The notes below the pieces were generated by a model. The model did not search any database and had not been told where the DNA came from. It worked only from the letters and a program-made list of their open reading frames with translations. Below are positions 1 to 5,053 of a stretch of 5,053 nt of DNA, piece by piece (within the stretch, counting starts at the first letter, position 1; each line of letters opens with the position of its first letter). Both the position numbers and the translations under genes were made by a program. The stretch is from Nocardioides sp. (lineage in GTDB: Bacteria; Actinomycetota; Actinomycetes; Propionibacteriales; Nocardioidaceae), in the NCBI GenBank assembly GCA_021166815.1, contig JAJPEO010000210.1, positions 1-5,053 on the forward strand. Direction: 5' to 3'.

Positions 1-1372
1 GCCGCTGGCGTTCGGCCTGCTCCACCTGCTCGTCGCCTCCGGGACCGTCGATGAGCACTACCTCGCCACGCGCACCGTCGGCTGGCCGCAGGTGCGCGAG
101 TCGGTGGCGGCGTGGTGGCCCGAGCGGGTCGAGGGCGTCACCGGTGTCGAGGCCGACTCGCTGCGGGAGCTGGCACTGCTGGTCGGCTCGGCCGACAAGG
201 TCATGGTGCTCACCGCCCGCGGCGCGGAGCAGCACGCGACCGGGTCCGACACCGTCCTGGCCTGGATCAACGTCGCGCTCGCGCTCGGCATGGTGGGCCG
301 GCGGGGGGCGGGGTACGGCTGCCTCACCGGCCAGGGCAACGGTCAGGGCGGGCGCGAGCACGGCCAGAAGGCCGACCAGCTGCCCGGCTACCGGCGCATC
401 GACGACCCTGCGGCGCGCGAGCACGTCGCCGGGGTGTGGGGCGTCGACCCCGACAGCCTCCCCGGACCCGGACGGTCGGCGTACGAGCTGCTCGACGCGC
501 TCGGCACCCCCGACGGTCCCTCGGCGCTGCTGGTCCACGGCTCCAACATCGTGGTGAGCGCCCCCAACGCCACCCACGTCACGCAACGCCTGACGTCGCT
601 GGACCTGCTGGTCGTGTGCGACTTCGTCATGTCGGAGACCGCGGCGCTGGCCGACGTCTTCCTGCCCGTCACGCAGTGGGCCGAGGAGACCGGCACGATG
701 ACCAACCTCGAGGGACGGGTGGTCCTGCGCCAGCGCGCGGTCCGGCCTCCCGCGGGAGTGCGCACGGACCTGGAGGTGCTCGCCGGCCTCGCCGGGCGGC
801 TCGGCTCGCCGGTGGCGTTCGCGACCGACCCCGAGGAGGTCTTCGCCGAGCTGGGCCGGGCCTCGGCAGGGGGTCCGGCCGACTACTCCGCGATCACCTA
901 CGACCGCATCCGGACCGAGGACGGCGTCTTCTGGGGAGGCGAACGCCTCTTCGCGGACCGGTTCGCGCACCCCGACGGCCTGGCCCGCATGGTCGCGGTC
1001 GCGCACCGCGGCGCCGCCGAGCAGCCCTGCGCCGACTTCCCCGTGCACTTGACGACCGGACGCGTGCTGGCGCAGTACCAGTCCGGGGCGCAGACGCGCC
1101 GCATCCGCGAGCTGCCCGACACCGGCCCGTACGTCGAGCTCCACCCGCTGCTGGCTGGCCGTCTCGGCGTGGCCGACGGCGAGGCCGTACGGATCAGCAC
1201 CCGCCGGGGCGCCATGACCGCGCCCGCGAGGGTCGTGGCCTCGATCCGTGCCGACACCGTCTTCGTGCCTTTCCACTGGGTCGGCGCCAACCGGCTCACC
1301 AACGACGCGCTCGACCCGGCCTCCCGGATGCCGGAGTTCAAGGTCTGCGCCGCCTCGGTGGGCCCGGCGTGA
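1..1372 (+). CDS. nasA: Assimilatory nitrate reductase, molybdopterin catalytic subunit (5'-truncated, C-terminal part)
   Basis: Reduces nitrate to nitrite in the cytoplasm using a bis-MGD molybdenum cofactor and an N-terminal [4Fe-4S] cluster, as the first step of nitrate assimilation (family knowledge). The frame is open from the window edge (first full codon at 2-4), so the gene starts upstream. 456 residues are visible, and roughly 250-300 N-terminal residues, including the [4Fe-4S] cysteines and the Mo ligand, are missing. Visible family signs are RGAEQ followed by DTVLAWINVALALG, then the GYGCLTGQGNGQGGREHGQK block and QLPGYR (about 296-391), typical of NasA/NarB enzymes. ADVFLPVTQWAEETGTMTNL follows (about 648-707). 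The molybdopterin dinucleotide-binding C-terminal domain runs from about 1043 (LTTGRVLAQYQSGAQTRR) to the end. The protein stops right after this domain and has no BFD [2Fe-2S] tail. The stop overlaps the next gene's start by 4 nt, suggesting translational coupling. A formate dehydrogenase-like enzyme is a less likely alternative; neighbouring nirB argues for nitrate. The gene is named nasA, narB or nasC in different organisms. Confidence 0.9.
   Translation, partial: PLAFGLLHLLVASGTVDEHYLATRTVGWPQVRESVAAWWPERVEGVTGVEADSLRELALLVGSADKVMVLTARGAEQHATGSDTVLAWINVALALGMVGRRGAGYGCLTGQGNGQGGREHGQKADQLPGYRRIDDPAAREHVAGVWGVDPDSLPGPGRSAYELLDALGTPDGPSALLVHGSNIVVSAPNATHVTQRLTSLDLLVVCDFVMSETAALADVFLPVTQWAEETGTMTNLEGRVVLRQRAVRPPAGVRTDLEVLAGLAGRLGSPVAFATDPEEVFAELGRASAGGPADYSAITYDRIRTEDGVFWGGERLFADRFAHPDGLARMVAVAHRGAAEQPCADFPVHLTTGRVLAQYQSGAQTRRIRELPDTGPYVELHPLLAGRLGVADGEAVRISTRRGAMTAPARVVASIRADTVFVPFHWVGANRLTNDALDPASRMPEFKVCAASVGPA
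1357..1362 (+). promoter_or_regulatory. Weak Shine-Dalgarno-like site for the flavoprotein gene
   Basis: GGTGGG lies 6 nt before the GTG at 1369 and differs by one base from the GGAGG core. It sits inside the 3' end of the nitrate reductase gene. Together with the GTGA overlap it supports the 1369 start, although coupled re-initiation could work without a strong site. Confidence 0.35.
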
Positions 1373-2796
1373 GCCCCACGACCGGCAGCCCGCGGCGCGT
1401 CGTCGTCGTCGGTGGCGGGATGGCCGCCGTGCGGCTCGCCGAGGAGCTCGCGGCTCGCGACGACATTGCGCTCACCGTGCTGTCCGGGGAGGAGCACGCG
1501 CCGTACAACCGCATCCTCCTCTCGGCGGTCCTCGAGGGCACCCACGCGCCGGACGCGCTGACGCTGCGCTCGCCCGCGTGGTTCGCCGAGCACGCCGTCG
1601 ACCTGCGGCTGGGTGTGCGCGTCGTCGAGGTCGACCGCGGTGCCGGCGAGGTGGCCCTCGCCGACGGCGGACGGGTGCCCTGGGACCGGCTCGTGCTGGC
1701 CACCGGGTCCGTCCCGACGCTGCCCCCGATCAGGGGCCTGGTGCGCCGCGACGGCACTCTCGACCCGCGCGTGCACGCGTTCCGGTCGCTGGCCGACTGC
1801 CAGCGCCTCGACGCCGCCGTCGTCCCGGGGCAGCGGGCCATCGTCGTCGGCGGCGGGCTGCTCGGGCTGCAGGTCGCCCGCGCCCTGGCGGCGCGCGGCA
1901 TGGAGACCGAGGTCGTCGAGGGCGCGGGGCACCTGCTCGCCGGCCACGTGGGGCGCGCCGCCGGCGACGTCGTCGCACGCGACCTGCGGCGGCTGGGCAC
2001 CGAGGTCTACACCGGCGCACGTGCCGTCCGGCTGGAGGCGCCCGGCCTGCGCCTGGACAACGGGCACCTGCTGGAGACCGACCTCGTCGTCCTCACCGCC
2101 GGGGGTCGCCCGGCCGTCTCCCTGGCCCGGCACGCGGGCCTCATGGTGCGTCGCGGCGTGGTCGTGGACGCGGCGTTGCGCAGCGTCAGCGACGAGCGCA
2201 TCCATGCCATCGGCGACTGTGCCGAGCACCGCCGCCGCACCACGGGGTTCGTCCCGCCTGCGTGGCGCCAGGCCGAGGTCGCGGCGCGCGTGCTGGCGGG
2301 GGGATCCGCGTCGTACGACGGCCGTCGCACCGTGGCGCGGCTGCGCGCGCCGGGCCTCGACGTGGCGATCCTGGGCGAGCCGGGGGCCGAGGCCGGCGAG
2401 GTGGTCGAGGTGCGCAACCCGGTCGCCGGGTCGCTGCGCCGGCTCGTGGTGGACGGCGGCCGGATCGTGGGCGCCACCCTGGTCGGCGACCTGTCGCGCG
2501 TGGGCCTGATCACCCAGCTCTACGACCGCGGGACCCTCCTCGGACCCGACGAGCCCGGCCGGCTGCTGCTGCCCGAGCGGGTCGACGCGCCCGTGGCGCT
2601 GCCCGACACCGCCGAGGTGTGTGCCTGTGCCGGGGTCACCGCCGGTGAGGTCCGGGCCTGCACGTCGCTGGCGCAGTGCCGTGACAGCACGCGCGCCACC
2701 ACGGGCTGCGGTGGGTGCGAGGCGGCCGTACGGTCGCTGCTGGCGGGTGGGCGCGCCACGGGGAGTGACGCCGTGCGGGAGGGTTTTCCTGCCTGA
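1369..2796 (+). CDS. FAD/NAD(P)-dependent oxidoreductase with C-terminal BFD [2Fe-2S] domain; probable nitrate reductase electron-transfer subunit
   Basis: A 475-residue flavoprotein expected to take electrons from NAD(P)H and pass them through FAD and a [2Fe-2S] cluster to the adjacent nitrate reductase. Domains: an FAD Rossmann motif GGGMAA at residues 15-20; PYNRILLS (about 46-53), the active-site stretch seen in NirB/NasC-type enzymes; ATG at 111-113; a second dinucleotide motif GGGLLG at 161-166, for NAD(P)H; AIGDC at 280-284, the FAD-contacting Asp; a rubredoxin-reductase-type C-terminal domain at about 321-400; and a BFD-like domain at about 418-465 with C418, C420, C447 and C450 (CxC...CxxC). 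No siroheme domain follows, so this is not nitrite reductase, though automatic annotation might call it NirB-like. GTG at 1369 is chosen because the FAD motif begins 14 residues in, and the next in-frame ATG (1420) falls inside that motif. The 4-nt overlap with the catalytic subunit supports one operon and a shared complex. Equivalent subunits are called NasC in Klebsiella and NasB in Bacillus, so no symbol is assigned. Confidence 0.88.
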   Translation: MSPTTGSPRRVVVVGGGMAAVRLAEELAARDDIALTVLSGEEHAPYNRILLSAVLEGTHAPDALTLRSPAWFAEHAVDLRLGVRVVEVDRGAGEVALADGGRVPWDRLVLATGSVPTLPPIRGLVRRDGTLDPRVHAFRSLADCQRLDAAVVPGQRAIVVGGGLLGLQVARALAARGMETEVVEGAGHLLAGHVGRAAGDVVARDLRRLGTEVYTGARAVRLEAPGLRLDNGHLLETDLVVLTAGGRPAVSLARHAGLMVRRGVVVDAALRSVSDERIHAIGDCAEHRRRTTGFVPPAWRQAEVAARVLAGGSASYDGRRTVARLRAPGLDVAILGEPGAEAGEVVEVRNPVAGSLRRLVVDGGRIVGATLVGDLSRVGLITQLYDRGTLLGPDEPGRLLLPERVDAPVALPDTAEVCACAGVTAGEVRACTSLAQCRDSTRATTGCGGCEAAVRSLLAGGRATGSDAVREGFPA

Positions 2797-2821
2797 AACA
2801 CGACGGCACCCCGCCCGCAAA
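2784..2821 (+). promoter_or_regulatory. Possible degenerate GlnR-type binding site upstream of nirB
   Basis: Actinobacterial GlnR, the nitrogen regulator that activates nitrate and nitrite reductase genes, binds repeats of the form GTnAC-n6-GAAAC with an 11-nt period. Here a perfect GAAAC lies at 2795-2799 and a partial GCAAA at 2817-2821, exactly 22 nt on. The GTnAC half-sites (2784-2788 and 2806-2810) match poorly. The region overlaps the end of the flavoprotein gene and would lie about -61 to -24 from a leaderless start, a plausible activator position. The match is weak and could be chance. Confidence 0.2.
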
Positions 2822-2844
2822 ATGGGCTGCCTAGCGTCCTCGAC
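2797..2844 (+). other. 48-nt intergenic gap before nirB
   Basis: This is the only non-coding stretch in the window. It has no ATG or GTG in the nirB frame, and that frame is closed upstream by the flavoprotein's own TGA (2794-2796), so nirB cannot begin earlier with a usual start. It contains an A-rich patch (2818-2822), unusual for the surrounding composition, and a short dyad GCCC-n7-GGGC (2813-2827). No stem-loop with a U-run is present, so no intrinsic terminator separates the two genes and read-through from upstream is possible. Confidence 0.7.
2832..2837 (+). promoter_or_regulatory. Candidate -10 element for a leaderless nirB transcript
   Basis: TAGCGT fits the actinobacterial -10 consensus TAnnnT and ends 7 nt before the nirB ATG. 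That is the spacing expected if transcription starts at the A of the start codon. No purine-rich Shine-Dalgarno sequence is present before this ATG, which agrees with leaderless translation, common in actinobacteria. No good -35 hexamer is visible 16-18 nt upstream, so an activator might be needed. This is inferred from a short motif only. Confidence 0.35.
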
Positions 2845-5053
2845 ATGAACCAGCGACCCACCGTCATCGTGGTCGGCCACGGCATGGTCGGCCACCGCTT
2901 CGCCCAGGCCGCAGTCGAGCGGGGCCTCACAGAGACCCACGACGTGCTGATCTTCGGCGAGGAGCCACGTGCCGCCTACGACCGCGTGGCGCTGACGAGC
3001 TGGTTCGGCCACCACACGGCCGACGAGGGCGCCGCGGCGCTCTCCCTCCTGCCCGGCGGGGAGTACGACGATCCGCGCGTGCGGTTGGTCCTGGACAGCG
3101 TCGTCACGGAGGTCGACCGTGACGCGCGCACCGTGACCGTCGTCTCCCCGCCGCCCACCCCCGGTGGTGAGCTCCTGGCCAACCCGGGGGAGCTGACCGT
3201 GCACGCCTGGGACGTGCTGGTGCTGGCCACCGGCGCGGAGCCCTTCGTCCCTCCGGTGGAGGGGCGTGGCCGCCGGGGCTGCTTCACCTACCGCACCATC
3301 GAGGACCTCGAGGCCATCAGGGCCGCGAGCGAGCAGGCGACCAGCGGCATCGTGATCGGTGGTGGGCTCCTGGGGCTCGAGGCCGCCAACGCACTGCTCC
3401 AGCTGGGCCTGCAGACGCACGTGGTCGAGATGGCGCCACGGTTGATGCCCGTGCAGCTCGACGACGCGGCCGGGTCGATGCTGGTGCGCCACATCGAGCG
3501 CCTCGGGGTCTCCGTGCACACCGGCGCCCTGACCGAGGAGATCACCGGTGACGCCCATGTCACCGGCCTGAGGATGCGCGTGGCCGGCACCGAGGAGGGT
3601 GCGCCCACGAGCACCATCGACGCCCAGGTCGTCGTCTTCTCCGCGGGCATCCGCCCGCGCGACGCGCTGGCCCGTGAGTGTGGTCTGGAGGTCGCGCCGC
3701 GAGGCGGCGTGCTCGTGGACGAGCAGTGCCGCACCAGCGACCCCGCCGTCTTCGCGATCGGCGAGTGCGCCGCCCCGGGCGGCACGATGTACGGCCTGGT
3801 CGCCCCCGGGTACGCGATGGCCGAGGTCGTCGTCGACGCCCTGCTGGGCGGGTCCGGGGCGTTCGCGGGCGCCGACACGTCCACCAAGCTCAAGCTGCTC
3901 GGCGTCGACGTCGCGAGCTTCGGCGACGCGTTCGCCACGACCGAGGGGGCGCTCGAGCTCGTCTACGCCGATGCCGTCGTGGGTGTGCACAAGAAGCTCG
4001 TGGTCAGCGCCGACGGCACGCGGCTGCTGGGCGGCATCCTGGTGGGCGACGCGTCTGCGTACGGGGTCCTGCGGCCCATGGTCAGCAGCGGCCTGGCGCT
4101 GCCCGCCAACCCCGAGCAGCTGATCCTGCCCGTGAGCAGCGCGACCGTTCCCGGCTCGGTGGCGATGCCCGATGAGGCGCAGGTGTGCTCGTGCAACGAC
4201 GTCACCAAGGGCCAGGTCCTCGCCGCGGTCTCCGGCGACGACCGCGACCACGGCTGCGAGGACGTGGCCTGCGTGAAGAAGTGCACGCGGGCCGGCAGCA
4301 CCTGCGGCAGCTGCGTGCTGCTGGTGCGCAACCTGATCGAGGAGCACCACGCCGCCACCGGACGGACCGTCGACAAGGGCCTGTGCGAGCACTTCCGGCT
4401 CTCGCGCCAGGAGCTGTTCGACGTGGTCGCGGTGCACGGCTACCGCCGCTTCGACGACATCGTCGAGGCCCACGGCACCGGTCGCGGCTGCGACGTCTGC
4501 AAGCCCGCGGTCGCGAGCATCCTGGCCAGCCAGACCAGCACCCACGTCCTCGACCGCGACACCGTGGGCCTGCAGGACACCAACGACGCCTACCTCGCCA
4601 ACATCCAGCGCAACGGCACCTACTCGGTCGTGCCGCGCATCCCCGGCGGCGAGATCACGCCCGCGAAGCTGATCGTCATCGGGGAGGTCGCCCGCGACTT
4701 CGGGCTCTACACCAAGATCACCGGCGGCCAGCGCATCGACCTCCTCGGCGCCCGCCTGGAGCAGCTGCCCGAGATCTGGCGCCGACTGGTCGACGCGGGC
4801 TTCGAGTCGGGCCACGCCTACGGCAAGTCGCTGCGGACCGTGAAGTCCTGCGTCGGGTCGACGTGGTGCCGCTTCGGCGTCCAGGACAGCGTGGGGCTCG
4901 CGATCATGCTGGAGCTGCGCTACCGCGGGCTGCGCAGCCCCCACAAGCTCAAGGGCGGTGTGAGCGGGTGCGCGCGCGAGTGCGCCGAGGCCCGCGGCAA
5001 GGACTTCGGCATCATCGCCACCGAGAAGGGGTGGAACCTCTACGTCGGGGGCA
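2845..5053 (+). CDS. nirB: Assimilatory nitrite reductase [NAD(P)H] large subunit NirB (3'-truncated)
   Basis: Catalyses the six-electron reduction of nitrite to ammonium in the cytoplasm, with NirD as the usual small subunit (expected downstream, not visible). The window covers 736 complete codons with no stop; family members are about 830-870 residues, so roughly 100 or more are missing. Domains: FAD motif GHGMVG at 11-16; AYDR near 48-51; ATG at 128-130; NAD(P)H motif GGGLLG at 172-177; AIGEC at 304-308, with the Glu usual for NirB; a rubredoxin-reductase-like domain at about 346-429 (starts STKLKLLGVDV); a BFD [2Fe-2S] domain with C448, C450, C487 and C490; and a second cysteine-bearing segment with C514, C549 and C552 (GRGCDVCKP). 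The ferredoxin-like half-domain of the sulfite/nitrite reductase family covers about 575-645. The siroheme/[4Fe-4S] ligands are CX5C at 669/675 and CX3C at 709/713. All four ligands are present, so the enzyme looks intact as far as it is seen. ATG 2845 is the only suitable start: the frame is closed by TGA at 2794, and the next ATG (2884) would remove the FAD motif. Confidence 0.96.
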   Translation, partial: MNQRPTVIVVGHGMVGHRFAQAAVERGLTETHDVLIFGEEPRAAYDRVALTSWFGHHTADEGAAALSLLPGGEYDDPRVRLVLDSVVTEVDRDARTVTVVSPPPTPGGELLANPGELTVHAWDVLVLATGAEPFVPPVEGRGRRGCFTYRTIEDLEAIRAASEQATSGIVIGGGLLGLEAANALLQLGLQTHVVEMAPRLMPVQLDDAAGSMLVRHIERLGVSVHTGALTEEITGDAHVTGLRMRVAGTEEGAPTSTIDAQVVVFSAGIRPRDALARECGLEVAPRGGVLVDEQCRTSDPAVFAIGECAAPGGTMYGLVAPGYAMAEVVVDALLGGSGAFAGADTSTKLKLLGVDVASFGDAFATTEGALELVYADAVVGVHKKLVVSADGTRLLGGILVGDASAYGVLRPMVSSGLALPANPEQLILPVSSATVPGSVAMPDEAQVCSCNDVTKGQVLAAVSGDDRDHGCEDVACVKKCTRAGSTCGSCVLLVRNLIEEHHAATGRTVDKGLCEHFRLSRQELFDVVAVHGYRRFDDIVEAHGTGRGCDVCKPAVASILASQTSTHVLDRDTVGLQDTNDAYLANIQRNGTYSVVPRIPGGEITPAKLIVIGEVARDFGLYTKITGGQRIDLLGARLEQLPEIWRRLVDAGFESGHAYGKSLRTVKSCVGSTWCRFGVQDSVGLAIMLELRYRGLRSPHKLKGGVSGCARECAEARGKDFGIIATEKGWNLYVGG

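Noticed and set aside
112..1368. In-frame extension of the flavoprotein upstream of 1369 (the frame is open far back, giving an apparent 894-residue protein)
   Set aside because: The extension is an arginine/alanine/proline-rich shadow of the nitrate reductase gene and shows no domain features. Recognisable sequence begins just after the GTG at 1369.
1399..1412. GTC trinucleotide run, considered as a repeat or slippage site
   Set aside because: It encodes the valine-rich first beta-strand of the FAD Rossmann fold, and such runs are normal in high-GC genes. The frame continues intact.
2783..2799. Small inverted repeat (TTTC/GAAA arms around a 6-nt spacer) at the end of the flavoprotein gene, considered as a terminator
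   Set aside because: The stem is only about 4 bp, AT-rich and without a following T-run, so it is too weak for an intrinsic terminator. It also overlaps the stop codon.
2813..2827. GCCC-n7-GGGC dyad in the intergenic gap, considered as an operator or hairpin
   Set aside because: A 4-bp GC stem is expected by chance in sequence this GC-rich. The symmetry does not extend further.
898..4944. A stop-free minus-strand reading frame of 1348 codons running across all three genes
   Set aside because: It is a by-product of strong third-position GC bias in the + strand genes. Its translation is low-complexity (rich in A, G, R, D, H, Q and V), shows no domain motifs, and changes character where the + strand frame changes near 1370. 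The + strand frames carry full sets of catalytic motifs.
1..5053. Search for a new mobile, defence or otherwise undescribed system
   Set aside because: Apart from the 48-nt gap, everything is covered by three genes of familiar nitrate and nitrite assimilation families with intact visible motifs. No transposase, direct repeats, array or foreign-composition island was seen.

Overview
The window is very GC-rich, with codons ending almost always in G or C, GTG used as a start, and a possible leaderless ATG. This points to a high-GC actinomycete (Actinomycetota). A genus cannot be fixed from this much sequence; a Nocardioides-type or Streptomyces-type soil actinobacterium would fit.

Layout, all on the + strand and almost fully coding: (1) positions 1-1372 hold the C-terminal part of a molybdopterin-dependent assimilatory nitrate reductase catalytic subunit (NasA/NarB type), cut at its 5' end by the window edge. 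(2) Positions 1369-2796 hold a complete 475-residue FAD/NAD(P)-dependent oxidoreductase with a C-terminal BFD-type [2Fe-2S] domain. It overlaps the first gene by 4 nt (GTGA) and is best read as that gene's electron-transfer subunit. (3) Positions 2797-2844 are a 48-nt gap, the only non-coding stretch, with a locally AT-richer patch and a possible promoter and regulator site. (4) Positions 2845-5053 hold nirB, the large subunit of NAD(P)H-dependent siroheme nitrite reductase, cut at its 3' end by the window edge (736 complete codons seen).

Together the genes form the core of a cytoplasmic nitrate assimilation cluster. NAD(P)H electrons pass through the flavoprotein to the Mo enzyme (nitrate to nitrite), and NirB, with a NirD partner expected just downstream, reduces nitrite to ammonium. 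The flavoprotein and the N-terminal half of NirB share the same domain order (FAD/NAD Rossmann pair, rubredoxin-reductase-like C-terminal domain, BFD [2Fe-2S]), so two related electron-input modules lie side by side.

I see no mobile element, CRISPR array, tRNA, rRNA or clear terminator. I do not see a previously undescribed system: the genes belong to well-known families. The points worth a second look are the regulatory content of the nasA-flavoprotein/nirB gap, the placement of the BFD domain on the flavoprotein rather than on the catalytic subunit's C-terminus, and the cysteine patterns of the two BFD modules.
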